Below, piece by piece: positions 1-7,711 of a DNA stretch of 64,000 nt. Origin of the DNA: Ferruginibacter sp. (GTDB taxonomy: Bacteria > Bacteroidota > Bacteroidia > Chitinophagales > Chitinophagaceae); NCBI GenBank assembly GCA_013141115.1, contig JABFRP010000002.1, forward strand, positions 1,042,647-1,106,646, written 5' to 3'. The first letter of the stretch is position 1. Each line of letters begins with the position of its first letter. The position numbers and the translations under genes were made by a program. Below the pieces are notes generated by a model. The model worked only from the letters and a program-made list of their open reading frames with translations. It had not been told where the DNA came from and made no database searches.

Positions 1-621
1 TTGCTCCCCGCTTTTTTGTCTGCGGCGTACAATGTTCAATCCCCAATCTTGCACTTTCTTTTTACCAAAACGAATGGCAGAGTAAGGTAAAAACATTTCA
101 AAGCTCCAGCCATCATTATGAATTTTAGCACTGCTTTGCCATACCGCATTCCAGCTAAAATCTTCGCTGTTGCCGTTAGGATTAGGTGCTTGTTTAGCAT
201 CCATCTGTTCGCCAAGCGGTGTAACAAAATATTCAAAGCCGTTTATCTTATCGTTGTAAGTATCAAAAATTATACCCACAAAATCATTATTTCCAAAACC
301 ATCCCTGCCTATTAATTCAGATGCAATACTGTCTTTAGTTTTTTCATGGAAATAGCCGCCGATATAAATGCCTTCGTCGTTATATAAAAAATAAACTTCG
401 CTTTTATTATCCTCGGTTTCCGGCTTAAATGGAGTAGGTCGCAAGGCCACAAATTTATCTGCTACCTGTGTGGTTTTCCATTCAGGTTCGTCAATAATTC
501 CATCTACTTTTAAAGATTTCACAATACGCAGTGCTACAATTTTTTTCTTTTCAGTCTGGCTGAAAGCAGTGGCAGTAAGGAGCATGCAAAAGCATACTGC
601 TCTTAAGTTAAAGAAGTTCAT
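1..621 (-). CDS. CBM9-like / DUF5916 family exported protein (partial, 3' end cut)
   Basis: The reading frame opens at an ATG read leftward from 621 and stays open to base 1, giving 207 codons without a stop, so only the N-terminal part is present. It starts with a signal peptide ending near ATAFSQ, followed by a segment with VDGIIDEPEW, which is the hallmark start of carbohydrate-binding family 9-like domains. The text that follows (YFLYNDEGIYIGGYF, later FEMFLPYSAIRFG) fits the CBM9-like N-terminus of DUF5916 proteins, which usually continue into an outer-membrane beta-barrel. The barrel, if present, lies outside the window. Substrate unknown. No co-directional neighbour is close; the SDR gene ends upstream of it. 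Confidence 0.75.
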   Translation of the reverse strand, partial: MNFFNLRAVCFCMLLTATAFSQTEKKKIVALRIVKSLKVDGIIDEPEWKTTQVADKFVALRPTPFKPETEDNKSEVYFLYNDEGIYIGGYFHEKTKDSIASELIGRDGFGNNDFVGIIFDTYNDKINGFEYFVTPLGEQMDAKQAPNPNGNSEDFSWNAVWQSSAKIHNDGWSFEMFLPYSAIRFGKKKVQDWGLNIVRRRQKSGEQ

Positions 622-754
622 GGCTATACTTTTTGGTTTTGATCAGGCATTATTCATGGCGTAATAATGCAGCTACGAAATTAAACGTACAGCCCGGCAA
701 AAAGTTACCGTTCATCAAAAGAAAAAAGTATTTGCTTTTTTTTAACAGGAAATT

Positions 755-1573
755 TTACACAAACAAGTCGTTGTATAATTGTGCCCCTGGCACTACAGAA
801 TATTTACTAAGATCAGTAATACCTTCAGCGGCCAATACATTTTCATCAATAAAACTATTGCCTGTACAAGTGGCAGCAGGTTTACTTAAAATATAAAATG
901 CAGCATCGGCAATTATATCTGTAGTACGGCTCATCTTCATCAGCATTTCGCCACCCAGTAAATTATTTACTGCGGCTGTAGCAATGGTGGTACGTGGCCA
1001 TAAGGTATTGGCGGCTATATTATATTTTTTTAATTCGGCAGCTAAACCCAATGCAATCATACTCATATTGTATTTGCTAATAGTATAAGCTAAATGATTG
1101 GCAAACCATTTCATATCCATATTTATTGGAGGCGATAAATTAAGAATATGTGCATTGGTTGATTTTTTTAATAACGGGATACAGGCTTTGCTTACCATAA
1201 AAGTTCCCCTTACATTAATATCATACATCAAATCAAAACGTTTGGGCTCTGTTTGTTCGGTTGGGGTTAAGTTAATGGCCGATGCATTATTTACAACAAT
1301 ATCAATACCGCCAAATTTTTCTACTGCTTTATCTACCACATTTTGAATTTGATCTTCAAAGCGAATATCGCATTGCACGGCTAAAGCTTTACCCCCGGCG
1401 GCTTCCATTTCGGCAGCGGCAGAAAAAATGGTGCCGCCTAGTTTGGGATTTTCTTCCACACTTTTACTGGCAATAACAATGTTGGCACCTGCAGCAGCCA
1501 GTTTTAAGCCAATGGCTTTTCCAATACCACGTGATGCGCCGGTAATTAAAACAGTTTTATTGGTGAATAGCAT
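755..1573 (-). CDS. SDR family oxidoreductase, HSDL2-like
   Basis: A 272-residue classical short-chain dehydrogenase. The NAD(P)-binding TGASRGIG motif is at residues 11-18, NNAS at 95-98, and the catalytic set is S147, Y163 and K167 (YxxxK). The length and motifs such as KACIPLLKKS, ILNLSPP and GNSFIDENVL resemble the N-terminal dehydrogenase domain of hydroxysteroid dehydrogenase-like protein 2 rather than FabG. The eukaryotic protein carries an extra SCP2 domain that is absent here. Substrate is not known, but a lipid or acyl substrate is plausible. It stands alone, about 140 bases downstream of the osmC-like gene and separated from it by that gene's terminator. Confidence 0.85.
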   Translation of the reverse strand: MLFTNKTVLITGASRGIGKAIGLKLAAAGANIVIASKSVEENPKLGGTIFSAAAEMEAAGGKALAVQCDIRFEDQIQNVVDKAVEKFGGIDIVVNNASAINLTPTEQTEPKRFDLMYDINVRGTFMVSKACIPLLKKSTNAHILNLSPPINMDMKWFANHLAYTISKYNMSMIALGLAAELKKYNIAANTLWPRTTIATAAVNNLLGGEMLMKMSRTTDIIADAAFYILSKPAATCTGNSFIDENVLAAEGITDLSKYSVVPGAQLYNDLFV

Positions 1574-1665
1574 GATCGTTATTTTTATTTACAACCAAAT
1601 GTAGCTTATTTGAACCTTAAACAAAATGCCGGCAGTTAATTTTTTAGCGGACTTTAAAAATAAAA

Positions 1666-1696
1666 ATCCTTCAGCTTATGGTATAAGCTGAAGGAT
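1666..1696 (-). terminator. Rho-independent terminator of the osmC-like gene
   Basis: A perfect 14-bp stem (1666-1679 with 1683-1696) around a three-base loop. Read on the minus strand it is followed by a T-rich stretch. It lies directly after the stop codon of the osmC-like gene. Confidence 0.85.
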
Positions 1697-1714
1697 CAGT
1701 AACGACTGTAACCT

Positions 1715-2128
1715 TTATTTAGTTAAACTTACTTCGTAAGTTTTATCTACATTTAATAATTTAGATATAAGGCAGTTTGCTTTTACATCTTCCATACATT
1801 CATCAAATTTTTCCTGGCTAATACCTGGTACTGTTGCATTAACTACCAAATGTGCATTTGTAATTGCTCCGGCATCTAAAGTAATAGTGCTGTTTACATC
1901 TATAGTTTCGGCAGTAAAGCCTGCACCACTAACTACAAAAGTTAATTTCATAGCAAAGCAGCCTGAGAGTGCTGCAGCCACTAATTCTTCGGGGTTGGTG
2001 CCCACACCATCTGCAAAGCGTGAGTTAAAAGAATATTGTGTTTTGTTTAAAACAGTGCTTTGTGTGGTTAAATGTCCACTGCCTTCTTTTCCGGTACCGT
2101 TCCAAACGGCTGTTGCGTTACGTTTCAT
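1715..2128 (-). CDS. OsmC/Ohr family peroxiredoxin
   Basis: A 137-residue OsmC-fold protein, normal length for the family. These cytoplasmic enzymes reduce organic hydroperoxides with a pair of cysteines. The two conserved cysteines are present at C57 (in NPEELVAAALSGCF) and C119 (in KANCLISKLL), together with the family glutamate near residue 48. The pattern is closer to OsmC than to Ohr, and the SGxCF context supports that, but I would not assign a gene name. It is monocistronic with its own strong terminator. Confidence 0.9.
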   Translation of the reverse strand: MKRNATAVWNGTGKEGSGHLTTQSTVLNKTQYSFNSRFADGVGTNPEELVAAALSGCFAMKLTFVVSGAGFTAETIDVNSTITLDAGAITNAHLVVNATVPGISQEKFDECMEDVKANCLISKLLNVDKTYEVSLTK

Positions 2129-2147
2129 GTCTTTTTTTATTTAATTA

Positions 2148-2765
2148 TTAAAATCCTGTTAGTGCTGCGTCTATTAAAAATTCTTTAATGGTTTTTTCAT
2201 CAGTTTCAAAGCCATGGATAAAATCTACCTGTTCTTCAAAATTAATTCCTGTAAAATAATTTAACTGCCCCCTAAAAAGCTTTTCACTAAACAGATCATG
2301 ATAAATCAATTCAGCTCTGGCAGATATTTCTGCAATAGAATAATGATCTTTCAGTATAAAATATAAATCAACATAATCTTTCCATTTACTTCTTCTACCC
2401 AGTGCATAAGCCTTCATAGCTGCCAGATCGAGTAATTCAGGAATAAAAATCGAATTTTCTATATTAACCGGATGCGGTATATCAAACTCATATTCAAAGA
2501 AAGTAAACTTTACATTCCTGCAATTTAAATTAAGCTGACCATCTATATTTAAATTAACTTTTAAAATTTCGTTTTGTTCCTGAAATTTATTGATAATTGC
2601 TTTTGGTTTTATCCTTCCATTTTTAAAAAGATCAAAATCAATAGACAGACGGTGCCCAATATGCAGCGCAATTGCTGTACCGCCAACCATATAAAATTCT
2701 TTTTTGAATTTTGAGAGTAATGGAAGTAATTGCTGCTGATCTTTATTAAGAATATTGAGGTGCAT
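2148..2765 (-). CDS. Nucleotidyltransferase, AbiEii/AbiGii toxin-like
   Basis: A 205-residue protein when the ATG at 2765 is used (MHLNILNKDQ). A longer reading back to 2825 is possible, but it would run deep into the upstream gene and adds no recognisable residues. The nucleotidyltransferase core is visible: GG at 28-29 in MVGGTAIALH, then D43-x-D45 in SIDFDLF, and the downstream K129/D130/D133 pattern in WKDYVDLYFIL that is typical of AbiEii (PF08843-like). AbiEii proteins act as GTP-binding toxins in type IV toxin-antitoxin/abortive infection systems. The start overlaps the upstream small gene by 20 bases, suggesting translational coupling. It is shorter than classic AbiEii (about 300 residues). 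Confidence 0.8.
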   Translation of the reverse strand: MHLNILNKDQQQLLPLLSKFKKEFYMVGGTAIALHIGHRLSIDFDLFKNGRIKPKAIINKFQEQNEILKVNLNIDGQLNLNCRNVKFTFFEYEFDIPHPVNIENSIFIPELLDLAAMKAYALGRRSKWKDYVDLYFILKDHYSIAEISARAELIYHDLFSEKLFRGQLNYFTGINFEEQVDFIHGFETDEKTIKEFLIDAALTGF

Positions 2766-3036
2766 ATTTTTTAAAATAGAGAGAAAAGTAGTTTTGAAGT
2801 GGTGGTATATAATTACTTCTGGCACCTGTTAATGCTATCTGTTTAAAAAATTCAGCGGCAGCATTATCAATTCCTACTATTTTAAATAGTTCCTTTATCT
2901 GTTCCTTATCAGCATAATTTAAAAAAAACTCCAGCACTACCGGTAATGGTAAGTTCTCTTTTTCACTATCTTTTGTGTACCAAAACAAGTGGGCATTTTT
3001 ACGTATCAATTGCTTTAGCGCTGCGCTATTTTCCAT
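2746..3036 (-). CDS. Small partner protein of the AbiEii-like toxin (unknown family)
   Basis: A 96-residue acidic/aromatic protein that I do not recognise by family. It overlaps the 5' end of the nucleotidyltransferase gene by 20 bases, the arrangement typical of antitoxin-toxin pairs. It contains LFWYTKDSEKENLPLPVVLE and a likely helical middle, with no obvious wHTH domain and no membrane segment. Canonical AbiEi antitoxins are about three times longer and carry an N-terminal wHTH. If this protein is the antitoxin it is a reduced or unrelated one. The partnership is inferred from gene order only. Confidence 0.6.
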   Translation of the reverse strand: MENSAALKQLIRKNAHLFWYTKDSEKENLPLPVVLEFFLNYADKEQIKELFKIVGIDNAAAEFFKQIALTGARSNYIPPLQNYFSLYFKKYAPQYS

Positions 3037-3083
3037 AGTTAAATTTACAAAAAATGTATGTATTTAAGGCTTTATTATCGGTA

Positions 3084-3437
3084 TTATTTAAAGGCATTTT
3101 TATAGATTGCTTCATTAAAACCCGCCATTATTTTACCTTGGTATTCTATCACCGGCCTCTTTATAATACTGTTGCTAACCAGCATTACTTTTATAGCTGC
3201 TGCCTGGTTAGTTACTTTTAATTGTTCGGCTTCCGGTAATTCCCGCCAGGTGGTACTTCGTTTATTAAAGATAGTTTCCCATCCTTGTTTATTACACCAG
3301 TCGTCTAATTTTTCTTTGCTTATACCCTGCAATTTATAATCATGAAACCAAAAATCAATATTGTTTTTTTGTAACCACGCCATTGCCTTTTTGGTAGTAT
3401 CGCAATTGGGGATACCATATAAAATTACTTTGCTCAT
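3084..3437 (-). CDS. ArsC/Spx family reductase (YffB-like)
   Basis: A 117-residue thioredoxin-fold protein of the ArsC/Spx superfamily. The start reads YGIPNCDTTKKAMAWL with the single active cysteine at C12, and IIKRPVIEY lies near residues 91-99, as in E. coli YffB. The second cysteine of the Spx CxxC redox switch is missing (C12 is followed by DT), so it is unlikely to be an Spx transcription regulator. Glutathione- or thiol-dependent reductase activity is the family expectation; arsenate as substrate is not supported. Its ATG is one base after the stop codon of the aldo/keto reductase, so the two are probably one operon. Confidence 0.85.
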   Translation of the reverse strand: MSKVILYGIPNCDTTKKAMAWLQKNNIDFWFHDYKLQGISKEKLDDWCNKQGWETIFNKRSTTWRELPEAEQLKVTNQAAAIKVMLVSNSIIKRPVIEYQGKIMAGFNEAIYKNAFK

Positions 3438-3438
3438 A

Positions 3439-4428
3439 TTAATATTCGGGCAGTGTGGGTTTTGTTTTCATAATTCCTTCTATCTTTTCCATTACTTCCG
3501 GCGTTAGCTTTTCCAGCGCCTCCAAAGCTTTTAAGTTATCCAGCAATTGAACTTTTTTAGTAGCGCCTAAAATGGCCGTGCTTACATTAGGGTTTTTAAT
3601 ACACCAGGCAATGCTTAAAGCGGCAGTGGTAACATTCAATTTGGTTGCCAGATCACTCAATTTTTTTACCTTCTTCATTTTTTCATCCATTATCCAGCGG
3701 TCTTTCAACCAGTCAAAGCCTTCCAGTGCAAAGCGGCTGCCCTTAGGAATACCATCATTGTATTTACCACTTAAAAGCCCCGATGCCAGCGGACTCCATA
3801 TTGTTGTACCCATACCAACAGTTCTAAAAATATCCAGGTATTCCTTATCTATCTTTTCTCTTTCAAATAAATTGTATTGCGATTGCTCCATGGTTGGACC
3901 AATCAACCTGAGCTTTTCGGCCACCCGGTGTGCTTCCATAATTTCTACCCCACTCCATTCGCTGGTACCCCAATATAATACTTTGCCTTGCTGTATTAAA
4001 TGGTTCATTGCCCAAACGGTTTCTTCAATGGGGGTGTTTTTATCGGGGCGGTGGCAAAAAAACAGATCAAGGTAATCTACCCCCAGCCTTTGCAATGCTT
4101 CATTGCAAGCTTCCATTAAATGTTTGCGGCTGTTACCGGTTTGGTTGGGCTTGTTGGCCTTGCCCCGCCAACCAAAAAAAGCTTTGGAGGATAAGATGTA
4201 TGATGTGCGGTCCCATTTTTTCTTTTTCAATACCCGGCCCATCATTTTCTCACTTTCGCCTAATGCATATACTTCGGCATTATCAAAAAAGTTGATGCCT
4301 TTATCGTAGGCAATGCCCATTAATTCGTCGGCAACCTTATCATTAATTTGTTTGCTAAAACTTACCCAGCTTCCAAAACTGAGTACACTAACCTGTAAAC
4401 CAGATTTGCCCAGGAGGCGGTATTGCAT
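3439..4428 (-). CDS. Aldo/keto reductase, potassium-channel beta-subunit type
   Basis: A 329-residue TIM-barrel NADPH-dependent oxidoreductase. The catalytic tetrad is complete: D49 and Y54 in FFDNAEVYALGESE, K82 in LSSKAFFG, and H126 in FFCHRPD. The sequence (QYRLLGKSGLQVS start, WSPLASGLLSGKY, ALSIAWCIKNPNVS) fits the Kv-beta/YghZ subgroup. It reduces aldehydes or ketones in the cytoplasm; the physiological substrate is unknown. It is the first gene of a two-gene unit with the ArsC-like reductase. Confidence 0.9.
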   Translation of the reverse strand: MQYRLLGKSGLQVSVLSFGSWVSFSKQINDKVADELMGIAYDKGINFFDNAEVYALGESEKMMGRVLKKKKWDRTSYILSSKAFFGWRGKANKPNQTGNSRKHLMEACNEALQRLGVDYLDLFFCHRPDKNTPIEETVWAMNHLIQQGKVLYWGTSEWSGVEIMEAHRVAEKLRLIGPTMEQSQYNLFEREKIDKEYLDIFRTVGMGTTIWSPLASGLLSGKYNDGIPKGSRFALEGFDWLKDRWIMDEKMKKVKKLSDLATKLNVTTAALSIAWCIKNPNVSTAILGATKKVQLLDNLKALEALEKLTPEVMEKIEGIMKTKPTLPEY

Positions 4429-4520
4429 AAATAAAAAATTTAAGCTGTGAAGTTAGGATAAGAGTGGGGAAATGGATTTTCGGGATTGGATAAATATTAG
4501 AAAGCGGTGACGCTTCATCA

Positions 4521-4553
4521 AGGGTTGCCAACCTTTAAAAGGTTGGCAACCCT
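4521..4553. repeat. Perfect 16-bp inverted repeat with one-base centre
   Basis: The arms 4521-4536 and 4538-4553 are exact reverse complements (core GGTTGCCAACC) around a single central base. It sits between genes and has no T-tract, so it does not look like an ordinary terminator. It resembles REP-like palindromes scattered in Bacteroidota genomes. No second copy was seen in this window. Confidence 0.8.
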
Positions 4554-4660
4554 GTAAGCAAACGCCTTTAAGCAATATACTTATCCATAAATGCTTGTTT
4601 TGCTTTAGATTTGAGGCTGTAAAACATATTATTTAACGCATAGCGTTGCTGACGTTTCTT

Positions 4661-4782
4661 CTTAGGTAAAACCTCGGAAATTTTATTCAGAAAGAAAGAA
4701 ACAGTTCAAGCGATGCACCCGCAAGGGTGCGTCCTTTTGCTGTTTTCTATTCTTTCTGGGTGCTCCGAGGTACCTACCTAAG
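4661..4782. repeat. Large nested palindrome, possible structured RNA or MITE-like element
   Basis: Four nested paired blocks are visible: 4661-4668 with 4775-4782, 4671-4678 (ACCTCGGA) with 4764-4771, 4688-4704 with 4740-4758 (two small bulges), and 4715-4720 (GCACCC) with 4725-4730, closed by a GCAA (GNRA-type) tetraloop. Together they form one imperfect hairpin of about 122 bases, ending about 80 bases before the restriction-modification start codon. It could be a non-autonomous mobile palindrome or a structured leader or ncRNA. No known RNA family was recognised. Confidence 0.6.
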
Positions 4783-4864
4783 GTAGATTTCAAGCGGAGG
4801 ATAGCACCCATTTTTTTGCTCCTTTTCTTGATTCTCGAAACTAAGCGGCTACCCAAAACTGCTT

Positions 4865-6922
4865 ATGAGTTTTCCTTCTAAAGAAACAGCGATACAAAAA
4901 ATTTCCATTTTGGTTGAAAGATTTGATGACCAAAAAGAAGTTTACAGGAATGCCTCTTATAACGAAACACTTACCCGGCAAGATTTTATCAACCCTTTTT
5001 TTAAAGCACTGGGCTGGGATGTTGATAATGAACAAGGTTATGCGGAAAGCTACAGAGAAGTAATTCACGAAGACAAAATAAAGATTGGCGGGGCTATGAA
5101 AGCGCCTGATTATTCTTTTCGCCTGGGTGGTGGGAAGCGTTTATTCTTTGTAGAAGCAAAAAAGCCAAGCGTTTTAATTAAAGATGATATGACACCTGCA
5201 TATCAGGTTCGCCGCTACGGTTGGAGTGCAAAACTTCCTATCAGTATTATAACCGATTTTGAAGAGTTCGCTATCTACGATTGTAGTAAAAAGCCATTGC
5301 TTACCGATAAAGCTTCTAATGGTAGAATAAAATATCTAACTTATTCAAATTATCTAAGTGAGTTTGATTTTATCTGGGATACTTTCAGTAAAGAGAAAGT
5401 ACTTAAAGGCAGTTTCGACAAATTCATTCAAAACGATAAAAATAAAAGAGGCACTACTACAGTTGACCACGAATTTTTACAATCGTTAGACAACTGGCGT
5501 ACCTACCTTGCTACAAGTATTGCGGTTAATAATAAAAATCTGAATGAAGAGGAGCTAAACTTTGCGGTTCAACAAATCATTGACAGAATAATTTTCCTGC
5601 GTATAGCAGAAGACAGAAGTGTTGAACAATATGGGAATTTACAAGATGCCATTAAAAGCGGTAATTATTACCAAAACTTGCTACGCCAGTTTCACATAGC
5701 CGACCAAAAATATAATTCAGGATTATTTGATTTTAAAAAAGATAAAATAAGCGACAGCATTGCACTGGATAACAAGGTAATAAAAACCGTTATCAATGAT
5801 TTGTACTACCCTATCAGTCCATACGAATTTTCTGTTTTATCCGTTGAAATATTAGGAAGTGCATACGAACAATTTTTAGGTAAAAAAATAACACTTTCAA
5901 AAACTGGCAAGGCAATAATTTCAGAAAAACCTGAAGTAAGAAAAGCTGGAGGTGTTTATTATACACCACAATACATAGTAGATTACATTGTTAAAAATAC
6001 CATTGGTAAACTTGTTGAAAATAAAACGCCAAAAGATATAAGCAAATTAAAAATAGTTGATCCGGCGTGTGGTAGTGGTAGTTTTTTAATCGGCGCTTTT
6101 CAGTTTTTACTTGATTTCCATAAAGATTACTACACTAATAATGGTAAGCCTTCGAAAGGGCATAAAGAAAACCCACTGACACCTGATGGGAACCTGACTA
6201 CAACAGAGAAAAAAAGAATTTTACTAAACAATATTTATGGTGTTGACCTTGATGCAAATGCTGTTGAAGTGACAAAACTTTCATTACTATTAAAATGCAT
6301 GGAAGGCGAAACAGAGTTTACTATTGCTTCTCAGTTAAGGCTTTTTCATGAACGTATTTTACCCACACTTGATAACAATATAAAAAGTGGCAATAGCTTA
6401 ATTGATACTGACTTTTACAGTACAGAATTAGATTTTGGAGAAGAAAGAAAAATTAAACCATTTAGCTGGCAAAAGGCTTTTCCTGAAGTATTCAAGCAAG
6501 GTGGATTCGATTGCGTAATAGGTAATCCGCCATACATACAAATGGTTATGTTTGATTGGTTTGATGATAATCAAAAAGAATATTTGCTTAAAAAATTCTG
6601 CTCTTCAATGGGCAGAATGAATACTTTCGGTTTTTTTATTGAACAAGGTATAAACCTAGTTACCAAAAATGGAATGTTGGGTTATATTATTCCAAATACA
6701 ATTTTAACACAAGAATATTATCAGGAAATACGAAATTTAATACTGAACAAAACACATATTGAAAACATAGTTTCCTATGAAAAATTTGTTTTTGCAGATG
6801 CGGTTGTTGAAACAACAACATTGATACTAAGTAAGAAAAAATCTGTTGGAGAAAGTGACATAACTTTCCTTGACAAAGAAGGAAACTATACAAGTAAAAA
6901 AAATAAAACAAGAAAGTTTTAA
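4865..6922 (+). CDS. Type IIG restriction-modification enzyme, N-terminal part (frameshifted)
   Basis: The 685-residue first part of a fused endonuclease/adenine methyltransferase. A PD-(D/E)xK nuclease region is visible (PD at 81-82, E97-A-K99). The methyltransferase follows: YYTPQYIVDYIV, motif I DPACGSGSF from residue 399, and the catalytic NPPY at 554-557 in CVIGNPPYIQ. It modifies adenine and cleaves near its site. The frame ends early at 6922, because a run of eight A at 6896-6903 shifts it out of the frame that encodes the rest (to 7688). With seven A the full protein would be 940 residues, normal for the family. A sequencing error is possible. Confidence 0.85.
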   Translation: MSFPSKETAIQKISILVERFDDQKEVYRNASYNETLTRQDFINPFFKALGWDVDNEQGYAESYREVIHEDKIKIGGAMKAPDYSFRLGGGKRLFFVEAKKPSVLIKDDMTPAYQVRRYGWSAKLPISIITDFEEFAIYDCSKKPLLTDKASNGRIKYLTYSNYLSEFDFIWDTFSKEKVLKGSFDKFIQNDKNKRGTTTVDHEFLQSLDNWRTYLATSIAVNNKNLNEEELNFAVQQIIDRIIFLRIAEDRSVEQYGNLQDAIKSGNYYQNLLRQFHIADQKYNSGLFDFKKDKISDSIALDNKVIKTVINDLYYPISPYEFSVLSVEILGSAYEQFLGKKITLSKTGKAIISEKPEVRKAGGVYYTPQYIVDYIVKNTIGKLVENKTPKDISKLKIVDPACGSGSFLIGAFQFLLDFHKDYYTNNGKPSKGHKENPLTPDGNLTTTEKKRILLNNIYGVDLDANAVEVTKLSLLLKCMEGETEFTIASQLRLFHERILPTLDNNIKSGNSLIDTDFYSTELDFGEERKIKPFSWQKAFPEVFKQGGFDCVIGNPPYIQMVMFDWFDDNQKEYLLKKFCSSMGRMNTFGFFIEQGINLVTKNGMLGYIIPNTILTQEYYQEIRNLILNKTHIENIVSYEKFVFADAVVETTTLILSKKKSVGESDITFLDKEGNYTSKKNKTRKF

Positions 6923-7688
6923 AGAGAATTATAAAAATCAGTTTACTGTTGCTCTTGAAGAAGATGATGATATAATTAAAGCGAAAATTAACAAGAATGC
7001 TAAGCTAGCATTTAATGATGTTTGTTATATTAATCAAGCAATAGCTTTAAAGTCAGATAGGGCAGCTTATTTATACGACAAAAAAATAGCAGAAAACTAT
7101 AAGCCTGTATTAGATGGAAGAGAAATTAAAAGGTATCAAACAAATTGGGCTGGGAAATATCTGAGGTATGATGTTGACGCTATTCATAGTTGCAAAAGGG
7201 AAGATATTTTTACCTCGAAAGAGAAAATATTCTTTCGAAGGGTATCGTCATCACTTATAGGAACACTTGATAATAAAGAATTTTACGCATTAAACACCTT
7301 AATTGTAATGAACAAAAAAGAAAATGTCGGCTATAATATTAAATTTATACTTGGTGTTTTCAACTCTTCTTTTATCAATTACTATTATAGCAAATTTTTA
7401 AAATCTACAAAAAAAGTATTTAGTGAAATCCAAGCAAGACAAATCGGGCAAGTTCCTTTTCCTAATTTAAATCTAAAAAATAAAAACGATAAATCATTGC
7501 ATGATGATGTTGTGAAAAATGTAGATCAACTATTGAATCTTAATGAAGAATTAAAAGAAGTCAAATTAGCAAGTAAAGTTGACCAAATACAAGGTCGTAT
7601 TGATTATTGCGAACAACGAATTAATGAAATTGTGTGCCAGCTTTACCATCTAACACCAGATGATATAAAAGTGATAGAGAATAGTTAA
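6870..7688 (+). CDS. Type IIG restriction-modification enzyme, C-terminal specificity part
   Basis: Open frame +1 relative to the upstream part. It continues the same protein: with one A removed from the A8 tract the join reads YTSKKIKQESFKENY, which suits this family. It holds the target-recognition region and the C-terminal coiled segment (VDQLLNLNEELKEVKLASKVDQ, then RIDYCEQRINEIVCQLY), both usual in these enzymes. Independent translation is unlikely: the only start near its beginning is a TTG within the N-terminal gene. It is followed after 23 bases by an unknown gene on the same strand. Confidence 0.8.
   Translation: MTKKETIQVKKIKQESFKENYKNQFTVALEEDDDIIKAKINKNAKLAFNDVCYINQAIALKSDRAAYLYDKKIAENYKPVLDGREIKRYQTNWAGKYLRYDVDAIHSCKREDIFTSKEKIFFRRVSSSLIGTLDNKEFYALNTLIVMNKKENVGYNIKFILGVFNSSFINYYYSKFLKSTKKVFSEIQARQIGQVPFPNLNLKNKNDKSLHDDVVKNVDQLLNLNEELKEVKLASKVDQIQGRIDYCEQRINEIVCQLYHLTPDDIKVIENS
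6896..6903 (+). repeat. A8 homopolymer at the frameshift of the restriction-modification gene
   Basis: Eight consecutive A separate the two reading frames. Loss of one A restores one continuous 940-codon frame. Tracts like this are known slippage points for phase variation and transcriptional slippage, and also common sequencing-error sites. Confidence 0.75.
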
Positions 7689-7711
7689 ATTGCCTTTTAT
7701 TAAAGTTAACA

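Noticed and set aside
36..236. Short minus-strand open frame within the CBM9-like gene
   Set aside because: It lies in another frame of the real partial gene that runs from 621 to the window edge.
6870..6922. Independent gene starting at TTG for the C-terminal restriction-modification part
   Set aside because: It overlaps the N-terminal frame and only makes sense as a continuation of the same protein.
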